From Bilabrum cf. latius (lineage: Eukaryota; Bigyra: Bicosoecida; Bigyra; Bicosoecida), in the NCBI GenBank assembly GCA_965178125.1, contig OZ237748.1:930001-994000 (forward strand): a stretch of DNA of 64,000 nt. Reading direction: 5' to 3'. Positions 45,350-57,145 of the stretch are shown here, in pieces. Both the position numbers and the translations under genes were made by a program. The notes beneath the pieces were generated by a model that worked only from the letters and a program-made list of their open reading frames with translations, searched no databases and was not told the DNA's origin. The number at the start of each line of letters is the position of its first letter. Within the stretch, counting starts at the first letter, position 1.

Positions 45350-45880
45350 AAGCCACTGGTATCTGCATTCGCGGAGAAGGAGCTTGGGTTGCACCTCCGT
45401 AGAATGATCCGTTGCGGGGTATATTACACGGTGAAACAGGTCACGCAAATGGCACGATACCTTCAACTACGCACTGAAGAGGCATATAAAGCGGCAGGAA
45501 GATCGACGTCTGATTGTAACCTGGTAACAGATCCGTGGGTCCGCCGCCACCTCATGAGCGCTCGGAATGGCTTGTCCTTGCAGCTACCTGGTACCCTGGA
45601 TAAAGGACGTGCGGGCCTGTCCTGCGCTTAAATAGTTGGATGGAGACTTGGCTTCAAGCGGATGTGCAAGGAATTCGGAATTACTTCATGTTGGTTGCAC
45701 AACGTCGACGAGTCAGGCGTCATCCTGGAGAGCAAGAGCACCATCAAGTCCTGGAACAACAAAGGGAGGAGGGATCCGCGGACAGGGAGCTGGTCATCTG
45801 AAAAGAAACGCCAATTTTTCAATGTTGAAGCGGGGGGCTGTACACAAACAACTACTGGTGTCATGTGGATCAACGGCTAG
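45350..45880 (+). mobile_element. pogo/Tigger-like transposase remnant
   Basis: One frame shows a CENP-B/Tc5-type helix-turn-helix segment (AEKELGLHLRRMIRCGVYYT, then DPWVRRHLMSARNGLSLQLP and RA) followed by the first part of a DDE domain (TSCWLHNVDESGVILESKS, resembling the family's YNxDExG motif). TAA at 45629 separates the two parts, and the rest of the DDE domain is not recognisable, so the copy is dead. Terminal inverted repeats were not found. Confidence 0.6.
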
Positions 45881-45884
45881 GGAG

Positions 45885-46800
45885 ACGTGCTCAAGCTGGT
45901 GGACCCCCGGCGCCGGGCAGGCAGGCGGGGCGCCGGGGGCGACTGATGAAGCCATGTTGACCCTTTGCAAGGCCAAGAAGATTCCAGCTCGAAGCGATGA
46001 TATTGATGAAATTGCTGCTATCCACGCATTTTATGCGAAAATGGATGCAGGAGGCCGGGGCGGGAGCAGAGGCCGGGGCAGGGGAGGGGAGGAGGCGGGG
46101 CACGGAGCACGCGCAGGGGCAGCCTCCGGTGCTGGTGCACCAAAGGGGACCGCTGCGGATGCGGTAGATGGTCAAAGACCGATGACCGTGTAGCAGCAGT
46201 GTGATGCCATGGTCAATTCGGGAACGCTGCCTAGTGAGTTAGCGATCGGGGAGGAGTTCTTAGCCGAGGAAACCGAGGCAGTGCGCGACGTCGTCAGAAG
46301 GATGTAGGAGTGCTCCCGGGCGAAAACTGCGAAACTTGCATCAGCTCAGTCACAGCAGGCGTCCGCATCCGGCGGCGCAGGTGAGGCACCTGCCGCCGCG
46401 CAACTGACCGCACCGGACACTGCACCTCAGAACGGCAGGCTCGCCCAGGCACGGTACGGAGCGCTATCTTTGGAATAACACCAGAGAGATCGCATCGTAT
46501 TTTTATCTGCGAAGAAGAATGCGCAACAACAGTAGGTTACAGCGGCAACCACGGCTCTCCTTGACGGGCTGAAGCGCGAAAGGGAGGTCAGCGATGCATG
46601 GCAGCAGTACACCGCGAGCCTGAGCGAGTTGAGCAAAGCCAAAACACAGCTGGAGGAATCCCCGGGTATCACTATAACCAAGGCTTGATTCGAAACAAAC
46701 ATGGCGAATATGGAGGCAGCGAACGCCAAAATAACCGAGAAAATGGGGTTGTCATAGGCTGCCGTCGCAGCTGCTTAGGGCGAAGGCTAGTGACATGTCT
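45885..46800 (+). pseudogene. Decayed coding stretch downstream of the transposase remnant
   Basis: One frame has clear protein character (Ala/Gln/Lys-rich coiled-coil style, for example SDAWQQYTASLSELSKAKTQ) across 46194 TAG, 46305 TAG, 46476 TAA, 46533 TAG and 46686 TGA. Unlike the intact genes it contains TAA and TGA, so it is taken as a decayed gene. It may belong to the same element as the transposase remnant. Confidence 0.45.
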
Positions 46801-47645
46801 GGACTCCTCCTGAGGCTCAAAGCCAGCATGAAGCACTCATATCCAGACAGTGTATGCATTTATAGTGTTTATTCAGGATGTGTCTATTTGCTAGTGCAAA
46901 TATGATCAGAAACGCCAGATAATTGCATTGCAAATAATTCGACGAGATCTTGGGGGAATCCGAAATATGTCGCACTATCAGACAAAAGAGGGCTTATCAG
47001 TTACTTTACACCGACAAAATTGATTATGGATGGTATTTTACATTATATCTCTCGTTTGTGGACCTGGAGGGCGCTAGTTGCACTAGAAAATCGCAGTGCT
47101 AAAGTTTCTGAACGATCCGCAGGCCAGAATTTTGCGCACAATCGGGCCAATTTCACCACTTGATATCTTAGCTCATAGGTAAAATCTTGCGAAGCAAGAC
47201 GCAGATAAAGCTACAGAATTCAATGAAGAATTGCTTGAGATAGCTCAGAAGTTCGCTGAGGGATTCCAGGGGTCATAGATGCTTCATGAAGATGGTGCAT
47301 AGGGGCTGCTGAAGATTCGTCAGGTGCTCTTATAAGTACTCTATTAAAAGGTGATGTTTCAGAAGACGCAAGATACGCGACGAGGATGAGATAGCATTTG
47401 CCATCTACTAACGCACGTGAATAACATCGCACTGCACGTAAAAGAAAAGGTCGTTATGTAAGATTGATGGATGCACCTTGATTATATTGTCCAGATGCCA
47501 ACTTCCAGTATCATGAACGGCCCTGAGCATGGGAGCGGCTGTGTCCAACAATCAGGCCATTGACACACGTGCACTGCAGTTTTATACCATTCAGCATAGT
47601 AGCATTATGTGATTTGTATTATTTGGTTGCAGGGAAGATAAGCTG
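46801..47645. other. AT-rich intergenic stretch
   Basis: No coding frame or recognisable repeat was seen. An ATG at 47527 followed by a short open frame could be a leader exon of the ankyrin/kinase gene, but its splice phase does not fit well. Confidence 0.4.
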
Positions 47646-50600
47646 ATGGACGCTGCCGAGAATGGCAACATAGCCGATCTGACAGTTTGCCTGGATCTGG
47701 GAACGGACATTGAACATAAAGATGCCGTAAGATTGGGGATCGCCGATGGCATGATGAGCTTAAGAAGCATACTATAGTAACCATTCGGTTGGATTATAAG
47801 TAAATATCAGCGGAGCTTGCCTCCAATTGACTGTAGTAGAACAATCAACCGCCATACTATGTGCTACTGTGTTAGATTTAGCCGTAGGTTCCCATTCATG
47901 GATATTTGGAATTTTATGATTGGTATTGAACGCAGCGTGGGCGCACAGCAGCATGGTGGGCTGCTTTCGAAGGACACGCGGACAGCCTGTAGCTTCTCAT
48001 TAAGAGGGGCGCTAACGTTAACGCTGCCGACGGGGTGAGGCAATTAGAGGCATCATGGCTGGGAATCATTAATAGTGCTATAGAATTGCTCATCTTGATC
48101 GCATATAGCGTTGTTGGGTGGTACTTTTTGATATTTTATGGAAACGCATCTTCATGGATGTGCTGGGCAATTGCGATTGTCAAGCCGTATCGATTGTTTA
48201 CATACTTGGGCCACTACTACTTCAGTAATGACTAACTTCCGCTGGCAGCATGTTCGCATTCAACATCCAACCCAAATATCTAGAACAGTACGGCATCACA
48301 CCGGCGCACGCGGCAGCCGAGAATGATAACTGCAAGTGCCTCCGGCTGATTGTGCAGCATGGTGGAGATACGAATGCACCAAACGGTGTGAGAAAATGAT
48401 ATAGATATTGCCTTAAGTGCCTGGATTTCGAGACCAAAATCGCTGTCCAGAAATGGAATAGAGCAGCAAGCTACATGATGGGTTTAGAACCAAGGCAGAT
48501 TCCCTTTGTTTGCTCTGGATGGACTTATATATAGTTTCACGGCCAAGATGTGCTTCAGCTCCTCTGTATTTATGTATATTAAGCTAGTTTTGTATAAATG
48601 CAACCCTCAGGATGGAGACACCCCGCTTCACAAGTCAGCTTACTATGGATGCTCCGTTTGCGCAAGCGTTCTCATGGAAGCAGGGGCCCACAGGGGCGCA
48701 AAAAATCGAGTGAGGTAGTCTGCGTGATCATCAATCCATTTACATCCTCTGAAATTTGCATAAGGATCGATTGCCTACGCTATTGACAACACCAAGCGGA
48801 CTCGCTCCCACGTCAATCTAGCAGCTTGGAAAAACGCCTGCTGACCGGGCAGATTCGAACGGCAAGACAAGGACTGGTGCATTCATTCGGTTGTATTCAA
48901 GTAAACTCCATGCCAGCGGTAGGGTTGCCGCTCACGGCGGGGCTTCAGGGAGTAGGGGCAGCACCGTTGGCGATGTAGCTACAGATGAGTTGCGTCGTGT
49001 AAAATAGCAGCTGGCGAAGTGCAAAGCCCAGGCGCGTGCCGATCACAAGCGGCTGAGAGAGCAGCGCGAGCAAATCAAGGCTGCGGCTGATAGGGAAGCA
49101 TGGGTAGCTAAATAGCATCACATGTACATGGAGCAAGCTACTGAGCGGCACCGCAAGGCGTTACAAGTCCGGAGCTAGCAGTATCGGCGTGCATTGCAGA
49201 CCAAATCCAAGTAGTGGCGCAGTATAATAGACGAACTTGAGGAGGAATACCGCATTGGAATGTCCGCCAAAGATTAGTAGCTGGCACAGCTCCAGGCTCA
49301 GCTCAATGCTCCAATCTATCGTACCCCTTTTGGGGAAGCATGCCACGCGCTGGTCGTCGATGTGGAGGCGGGGCAGCTGTCCAGCCTTGTAGAGGGCATG
49401 GGGGACGATCCTGCAGCCATCGGGAGGGCGCTGCGGGCCCGGCTTGGGCTGGACGGTGGAACGATAGACGATGATATTGAGGGGCAGCTGGCTCTGAGCA
49501 TGGGTCGGCATCGTGCTGCGTAGCAAGACCTGGAACTTGGGGCCGTGGCAGGTGGGGACTGGTTCGGGCATCTGCATGGCCAGTTGAAGTACGCCGTCGA
49601 TGGCTATGGTCGTCTGGATCTCGGGACGGTGCTGCCGCCCGAGGAGTTGGAGACTGGGCTCATCGGCGGGCGAGGTCGAGTGATAGAGGCAGGGCCGGCC
49701 AAGCGGCGCCCCGGCCGCGCGTCTGTCTTTGCTGCTGGGCAGCTGCCCGACTCTGCCTCGATGGCCGCGATCGAGGCCGGGCGCATCCCTCCGCTGAACC
49801 TGCCAGCGGGCAAGGAGGGGGCAAGTCAAGGAGTCAACGGCTTCGTGTTTGCGGTGGAGGTGGCGCGGCGTGGGCCAAGGGGTGCCGGCATGGCAGGGGC
49901 AGAGGGAGGGGCTGGGTCTGGGAGTCGATCGCCCGTGCGGCTGGCGCTGAAAGGACTGCTTCCATTCGCGCAGGGCAACTCGTACTACTCGGACCGCGTG
50001 ATCGGGCAGCACCGTGAGGAGTGGAGGGTGCCTCAGGTGGTGGGCGGGCACAGGAACATCGTGCCAGTTAGACACGCGTTCTTCGGTTCTGCTATGCTGT
50101 TGCTGCCCTGGGTGGCCACGGCATTTGCGTAGGAAGGACAGATCGTGAGGCGCACCACCTGGCTGGCCATGCCCCTGTACCCCACGAGCCTGAAATCGGC
50201 TGCAGGGGACATGCCATGCACGGGGCCCAGGGAGGCGGCGCTGTGGCTGCTGCAGGCACTCGAGGCGATCTAGCACATGCAGACGAGGGGGGCGGTGCAC
50301 CGTGACATCAAGGCGGACAACTTCTTCCTGGCCGGAGATGGACGTCTGGTGCTGGGCGATTTTGGAGCGGGCTGTCTGCTCTTCCACGGGGGCAGGGCAG
50401 CTGACCTGGAGGTGGAGTTCCAGGAGAGGCAGCGGCAGCAGTCACAGGATCACGCGGCCGCTGTGGGTGCGGGTCCAGGGGCAGCTGACCCCGAGATGGG
50501 GACAGGTGGTGCGGCAGACGGGAGCGATGTGGCGGAGAACAGAGACGGAGTAGAAGTAGAAGAAGACGAAGAGGAAGAGGAAGAGGAACAAGAGGAAGAC

Positions 50601-51536
50601 GAAGGAGAAGCCGATGGGACGCAGTGCATTCCCCGGGAGGCATTCGAGCAGGCGGGTGAGGGATCCAAACACGCTCCCTTCACCATTCCAGCGATCAATT
50701 AGGGCGGTGCGGGTGACAGTCGATCCCCCGAGCTGATGGCCATGGGCAAGCTGAAGGTCACCAAGGACTCGAGAGGAAAGCTGCTCGAGACGCTGGCCCA
50801 GGCCTACGAGATGTCCGATGCGTGGGCCGCGGCCAAGACCGTGTGGGGGCTGCTGGCGCAAGGGGATGCGGCTGCGTCTGCCCTCCCCGGCAACGACAGG
50901 CTGTACAAGGACTCTGCCATCCCGAGGCTGCCCCAGGCCGGCAGGGAGCTGGAGGCCATCCTGAGGGGGCTGCTGCAGTCATTGCCCAGGAATCGGCTGC
51001 GGCCCGAGAGCGCCATTGCTGCCCTGCGAGCCCTGCTGTACGGGCCCGGGAGCTGGGAGCAGGTGGAGCGAGCGGCTGGGGAGGATGAGGCTGCGAGCGG
51101 TGGGATGATGGGCGGGTCCAGCGGTGGAGTCACTGGGGCTGCTTCGGGGGCGGGAGCGGGGGATGCTGCATCGGCGACAGCAGCGGGTGCTGAAGCGGTT
51201 GGGTCTGGGCTGGTGGAGCTGGTCCACGGTCAGATGCGGGAGTGCGCGGCTGTGGATGCGGGGCGCACGGGGGTGGAGGGCGTGCCTGCCGCTGGTCTAT
51301 CATGGGGCCTGGCTGGGCCTGCTCCCATGGTGCGGCTGCCGATCGGGGAGGAGGCGTATGAGGCATTCGGGTGGGGCGAGCGGCGATGTGTCCAAGGAGA
51401 GGCGAGCCTGTGGGACCAGTTCCTGCGGCGGGAGGTGCTGCTGCGGGGGGGCGGGCCGGATGGGTCTGCGGCTTGCATGGCCAAGGACTGCGGGGAGCTG
51501 GTGGAGGCGGTGAGGAGGTTCGGGCAAGGAGAGTGA
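47646..51536 (+). CDS. Ankyrin / coiled-coil / protein kinase fusion, 11 in-frame TAG
   Basis: Exons 47646-47726, 47936-48034, 48289-48387, 48611-48709 and 48825-51536 are all phase 0 and give 1029 residues ending in TGA. The first four exons plus the start of the fifth are ankyrin repeats. A Gln/Lys/Glu coiled coil follows (about residues 185-290), then a kinase-like domain: LALKGLLPF as beta-3 Lys (about 500), GAVHRDIKADNFFL with catalytic Asp about 620, GDFGAG about 638, a long acidic activation-loop insert, a GGAGDSRSPEL substitute for the APE motif, and C-lobe motifs YEMSDAWAAAK and LLQSLPRNRLRP. Alphabetically similar spacing of SDAW and the C-lobe recalls PINK1-like kinases, but this is tentative. 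TAG is at 47990, 49005, 49113, 49176, 49212, 49275, 49278, 49521, 50130, 50271 and 50700; six are in the coiled coil. Confidence 0.75.
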
Positions 51537-52489
51537 TTCAGTTATGCCCACATCGTCCCTCGGCTCGTTGTGCATTGCTTTGTGTGGTTGTTATACCGGG
51601 CCTTCTATCTGATGCAATGCACAACGAGGAGGGGAACGCTGAATTTCCATTGGGCCTTCTATCTGATGCAATCCATAGTAGCTCAATGGAAATTCAGTGT
51701 GTCGCACCTTGCTCTCCTATCGCATATGGATACACCTGGTACGTAGTGCCGCGTTCGACTTACATGAGACTGCCGATGCTTCTGAACACAGCATCGGGAT
51801 GGGGGGATTGTGTATCAGACGTGTCGAAGACTGGTGTCCAAAATCGAGTTAGGACATGCGACGCTGAGATGCCCCATTAGGACACAATCCGGTGTCCAAT
51901 TCTTTCCTCCGAGAATATTTGCCGTACAGCTCTCAAAATTTCCCAAAAATTAGAACTGCCCAAGATCTACGCAAAATTGGCCTCAGATGTGAGCACACGA
52001 AAATGTGGATGCCAGGGGCACTTCTTACAGTCACTGTGGCATACCTCGGGGAACCGCAGACCTTTCTCAACACAATATTACGTACAGATGCCATCATTAA
52101 AACGGAAAGCTGCCGAAGTAAAAGCAAAATAGTGCCGAATAGACAAGTTTAGGAGAACAACTGACTTCCACGGGCTTCTATCCGACAAGGATTAGGATTA
52201 GGGGTACTGAGATCACACGTTGTACACAGCACCCTAATCTCGCAGACAGTCACACATGGTTGCAGTTGGTTTCCTCCGAGAGCCCATCCTCAAAGTTACC
52301 AAAAAAGAAAACTGGCCTGAGGCGCTGGGGACGCAGCAGCGGCCTCCCGAGCCCCGCCAGAAGATACAGAATTGGACCGGCTCTTTGATGCCGCCCGACG
52401 TTCAGCGCGCTCAGTACGCTGCTATGATGCCTTACTTGAATCCATAGTATAGCAAGAGGTTAAGAAGCGAAAACTGGCGAACGCTGCCC
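51537..52489. other. Intergenic with a direct and inverted repeat
   Basis: No gene is supported. The 21-mer beginning 'gggccttctatctgatgcaa' occurs twice (about 51598 and 51652), and the second copy lies inside the hairpin described separately. Confidence 0.45.
51639..51697. repeat. 14-bp perfect inverted repeat (hairpin)
   Basis: CTGAATTTCCATTG at 51639-51652 pairs with CAATGGAAATTCAG at 51684-51697 around a 31-base loop. It lies 100 bases after the kinase gene; it could be an RNA 3'-end structure or the scar of an element. Confidence 0.8.
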
Positions 52490-52915
52490 CTCAGCGCCCG
52501 AATAGCACGCGGCTTGATTGCCGCTCGAGTCTAATTGTGACCTCTCAACTTCCACATCCGCATGTGGTCGGTGATCCGATCCCCCTGATCCGAGTCACTC
52601 GTCACACATGCCCAACCCACACCTGCCCGGCCTGTGCCTCCCCCTTCCTATCCGCCTCATCAACCCAATGACCCCACCGATCATCTTCTCTTCCACCATT
52701 TCCTCCCCCGTTCCGGTGAACCGTCGTCCCCCCCTCCCTTTGCTCTACCCTCCCCCCCCCTAGCTGCCCTCTCTCTCTCTCTCTCTCCCTCTCTCGCACT
52801 CCTCCGCATCGCTACGTCGCATCTGAGCCTGCTCCTCGAGCGGGTCATGCGCCCACCGAGCGACCTCAATCTCAGAGACCTTGCTGGCCTCACCAACGAA
52901 GAAGTCACGGACTAG
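52490..52915 (-). repeat. Dispersed ~450-bp repeat, copy 2 (inverted)
   Basis: The reverse complement matches 7045-7515 at high identity, including the motif copy at 52597, the purine-rich tract and the hairpin end (here with a degraded stem). It abuts the hAT-like remnant, so the repeat may be part of that element. Confidence 0.7.
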
Positions 52916-53878
52916 CGGGCTAACAGGTTATTTCAAAGCTCTGGACAAGATTGAACAGATCATTAGGGCGCTTTAGCCAACAAGTTCTAGCAGTTCGTCG
53001 GATATTCGTACATAGAGCAGCTGTCGAACTCTGCAAGTGGAGGCAAGGATCTGTTCACATCTGCGAGAATAGTCGAAGGATTGTGCTTCGCCTCATCGTC
53101 GAAGAGGGCCTTTCTATCGACAACACTGACTTCGTGGGCTCTGCTTGGAGGAGACTGAGGGCAGAAGTACTCACCTTTCTGCAGTCTGTAGATGAGACGG
53201 AGAGACCGCAGGTGCAGTACTTCCTTCAGGCCATGTGTGACATTGCAGCCCTTCTGCATGTTTCTAGCGAAGTCAAAAGTATATTTTCTATTCTTGCGTA
53301 CGTATCGGATGGTGCAAGGTACGGGGCTCGTAAAATCATCACAGTGGAGCGGCTTCTGCTGATGCGGTGCAAGCTGTTAACACAAGCACTTGCTCGCGCA
53401 GTGGGTCCGAGCATGGACAGCAGAGGCTGGCCTTGCACCTGGTGCAATTCCGCACATTGAGAAGGAACTCTTCAAGCAACCTGCTAAGAAGAAGAGAGTT
53501 GAAAGTACGGCAGCGCACATCCGGCAAGAAGCAGAAGAAGACGAGACCAAGGCAGCCGAGGGGTATCTCGATATTGCTGTGCCTGACACCTTGAACGAAG
53601 TTGAGTTGGAAGTCGCCATTGCATTTGGAGAAGTAGCTGCTGGTGGAGATAGTGAAGCTGTGCGGATATTAGATGACTTGATTAGAAGCAATGATGAGGA
53701 GGGCGATACCAGCGATGATGATACCGATACCGAACTGGACGAAGATCCAGTTCCACGAGGCGGTGCTGCAGCTATGGAAGATGGCTCTGACGATGATACA
53801 ATCGAATCCAGCGACGAAGATGAAGGACACCACGCAGATGTTGAGATATACGAGGATTTAGACGATACATTCATGTAA
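52916..53878 (+). mobile_element. hAT-like transposase C-terminal remnant (tentative)
   Basis: The frame 52951-53460 includes a stretch resembling the hAT dimerisation region (SSEVKSIFSILAYVSDGA, then KIITVERLLLMRCKLL), with the typical SS..E/FS and VE.LL spacing. A second frame, 53390-53878, continues as a basic patch (KKKRVEST) and a long acidic tail ending in TAA, as is common at hAT C-termini. The two frames overlap by a frameshift or a missed intron. The upstream catalytic core is not recognisable. Confidence 0.4.
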
Positions 53879-54414
53879 CGTGCCTGGGTGGGCCGCGTCG
53901 CACTGTGCATGTGTCACGGGCGCGTAGCGACTCACGATGTGTCGGGCCTTTGCATTTAACAGCCCCGCAGGGCCCATTTTTTTGATTAATACCACTATAC
54001 AACTACATTTTCTGTTCAAAAACAATAGGACACAGTTTGAGCAAAACTGCGGCCAATAGGACACAATTTAATAGGACATCGACCCCGATTTTCTGACATG
54101 TCTGTTGTGTATCCATGCAAGGATTGGTTACCCTCTCCAATTCCCTTAAGCTACTTATCGAAACCCAGGACCCCTCCCACCTCTCCCCCCCCCCCCACAT
54201 CCCTGCCCTGCCTGTGCCCCATGCTTCATCCACCCCGTCCACCCCGTCCACCTTGTCCACCTTGTCCACCTTGTCCACCTTATCCACCTTTCCTCCATTC
54301 CGCCCACCCCCTTGTCCCTTCACCTCAATCATGCCACACGACTTGTCGACTCGCCCGAGCGCTGTACCCAGCTCGCGACCTCAGCCTTACCTTAGAGGTG
54401 CAAGCCCCTCACGC

Positions 54415-54765
54415 GCTATTGGTTAGTGAGACTAGCAGGGTTTTTGAGATTGAGGTCGAGCGGTGGTCTCAAGACCGGCTCGAGTTGCAGGTCCAGATGC
54501 GATGCTGCGACGCGGAGGAGAGAGAGAGCGGTTGATGAGGCCAGGTCAGTGATGAAGAGCAGGAACGGCGGCAAGGGGCGGGCGAGGGTGGGATCAGGGC
54601 GGAGTAGAGAGGGGTATAGTGGTTCACCAAGCGGGTGAGGGAGTAATGGAGGGAGAGGAGATGGTTGGTGGGCTCATCCGGTTGATACAGCGGATCGGAA
54701 AGGGGGAGGCACAGGCCGGGCAACTGGAGGTGTGGGCATGTGTGTGACGAGTGCCACACCAACAG
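54415..54765 (+). repeat. Dispersed repeat, copy 3 (diverged)
   Basis: It is similar to 7050-7400: the 'ggttagtgagactagcagg' start, GA-rich middle, 'gttcaccaagcgggtgaggg' and a motif copy at 54741. The terminal hairpin is missing. Tandem CCACCTTGTC units (about 54240-54285) lie just upstream. Confidence 0.6.
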
Positions 54766-55465
54766 AGAATGCATGCATCATCATCAGTTCGAGCCGAGCA
54801 CGAATTTGGACAAGGCGCAATCAAACATAATCATATTCATACTATCTGGATTTTGAGTTTCGAGACACCGTGGTGAGACCCCTTCAAGATACATTCGTTC
54901 GTGCCTCACACTCGCGCCTTCGTTCCGAAAAGTAAGCACCGCTCTATCGACGGACAATTCAAAAAACGCAAAATATGTCAAGTTCATCAAGTCTTGATTT
55001 GGATTTCGCCGCTCCTTCGCTAGAAAGTGCCCGACAGGCGTTCATTCCCACTTGTATCAACCCCGGGCCTTCTCCCGACTGCAGCCAAAGCCCGCTTTAG
55101 CTCAGCTTGGACGTGAAAACGTGGGGGAATGACGCTTTCCACATTTCCAAATCCGTACCATGACCGCTTTGGTCTAGAGGTTCCTACTGGTAGTACGCCG
55201 TGATGCCGTCCGGTCCACTGCCTCTGCCAGGGAGAGAATATCGCAGGTGATTGATTGTGGTGACTCCTAGCACGTATGATTCAGCTCGAAAGGTATGAAT
55301 CTTGCAATCAATTCAATTCAAGCCGTTCAGCGAAGACGCATCACGCTTGCACGTGCGCCAACAAGGCAAGAGCGGGTTTCGCCGTGATGCCGGATTGGCA
55401 TCGTTGGGAACCGGATCGCACGCCATATGTGCTCTCACGACCGCCGTACAAAAGCACACCACTCT
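54766..55465. other. Intergenic, 3' side of the lectin gene
   Basis: No coding frame is supported and no repeat is recognised. Confidence 0.4.
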
Positions 55466-57145
55466 TCACGGCTTCTGGGACTCGCGCACATATTCAAACA
55501 CTTTCTTAAAGGCGTCAGTCGGGTATCCCTCCGGGATCAGCGGGGGGGTGGAGAAGAGCGCTCGTTCAAACGTATGCCAGATACCATGGCGCGAGGCCTG
55601 CTGCCGCAGGATCAAATTGCCCGATTGTAGGTCCAGCACCCTGGCCGTGGGACGCATGTAGGACGTGTCGGTGCTCCACAGATACACCCCGCTGTCCATG
55701 TCCACGAGAGCAAGATCCCCCACGCGGTCGCACTCATCCCCCGTGATGACGAGTGCGCACTTCTCGGTCTTGCCCTTCGTCTCTGATTTCCAGGTCTTGC
55801 CTCCCTCTGCGAAGGTCTCCACAAGGTCGCAATCGGACTATAACGTTAGAGAGGCGTCCTTGTTGTCCAATTGCAGCATATGGCCCTTGCGCATGATCTC
55901 ATCGTCCCACAGTGACTACCCAATGGCGGCAGGTCGCTTGGCGAGCGCCTTTGGATCGCAGTGAGGGCGATTCCCATTGATGGCCGCCTGCAGCGCAACC
56001 GTCTTGAGACCGTTGCCGAAAGTCTCGTCTTCGTCAGGACCATCCAGGTCTTCTGACCCCGTAGACCACACGATCGCATTTCCCTGCTGGTGCAGGATAA
56101 CATTTCCATCCCCCTGCACACGAAGGGTATCTGCACCCGGGTCCATCAGCGAGGTGGGCACCCGCCAGATGTACTGCCCGGAGGCGCTGTCCACGATGGC
56201 CAGGTCGCCCTGTGTATCGCACCCGTCCCCCGTGATGACGAGTGCGCACTTCCCCTCGGTCCCCTTGCCCGCCGTGTGGGTCGCAAACACCGCCTCGCCC
56301 TCTCGGTGGACCACCAGGTTGCAGTCTCCCTGCATGCGCAGCTCGACCCCCTCCTCGCCCGCCTTCAGGGCGGCCCCGGCTTGCAGCACCTGCCTTGGAG
56401 ACAGCACGTCGCCGCCGGTCACTTGGTTGTATGATGATTGCAAGGCCCCAGCATCGCAATGCAAGCTATGCACGTCCTCCCGCACCTCCAGATCGAAGTG
56501 GAACTTCCCGAAACCCTGCTTCGTGTCGTAGTAATCGGTGCCCCAAAGCGGCTTTCCGCCTTCGTGAAAGAGTACAGCATTGCCATCCCCCTATGCCAGA
56601 AACGTGTCCACTTCTGGTGTAAAGATAGAGGATTGCACCCGCCAGAGGTACATGCCCGTATCCGTGTCGATGATGGCCAGGTCTCCTTGCGTGCTGCACG
56701 ACGCATCCGTCAAGAGCAGCGCGCAATGCTCGGCATGAGCCTCGGTGTCGCCCGAAACGAACGAACCCAGTTTGTCATTGCGAATAACGACCAAATTGCA
56801 ATCTTTCCGCAGCCGCACTACTGTCGAACCTTTGGACAAGGCATTATCGAATGGGCCCGCGGCAGAGTGCAGAATCTCGCCTCTCTGTAGCCTGTCACCC
56901 TTTGCTGGCTTTTTCCTCGCGGCCAAGGCGCTCACATCGCAGGAATATATGCTAACTTTATCAAATTTGAAGTCGAAAATTGAGTCTTTGCGGCTATGCT
57001 GCCTGCTGCTGCTGGTGGGGATAGAGACCGACGACATCATGGAGCCAGCGCTGCGAAGGTGCTGCTGGCCTTTTGCTCGTCGCCCGTGCACAGTGACCGC
57101 CGAGCAGGCGACAAGAGCTAGTAAAATGGAAACAATTAATTGCAT
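55466..57145 (-). CDS. Secreted bulb-type (B-) lectin protein, three in-frame TAG
   Basis: The minus-strand frame from ATG 57145 to TGA at 55468-55466 has 559 residues. It begins with a signal peptide (MQLIVSILLALVACSAVTVHG). The body is a series of B-lectin (beta-prism II) strands with the motif QxDxNxV: QGDCNLVVHREG and QGDGNVILHQQG use CAG, while two others use TAG for the Gln: TAG-GDGNAVLFHEGG (56593-56591, residue 185) and TAG-SDCDLV (55840-55838, residue 436). A third TAG is at 55918-55916. Repeating GDLAIVD-type and CALVITGDGCD blocks mark the modules. The family binds mannose-type glycans in plants and fungi; here recognition or adhesion outside the cell is inferred. A partly decayed tandem duplicate lies immediately upstream. 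Confidence 0.85.

Noticed and set aside
46381-46484. An intron that would remove TAA 46476 and rescue the frame downstream of the pogo-like remnant
   Set aside because: The GTGAGG donor is good, but no acceptor restores the phase, and TGA at 46686 would remain.
1023-51536. In-frame TAG codons as evidence that most genes here are pseudogenes
   Set aside because: The interruptions are TAG almost exclusively, reading frames stay in phase across kilobases, known domains continue after them, and the truly decayed sequences (lectin duplicate, 45.9-46.8 kb) show TAA, TGA and frameshifts instead.
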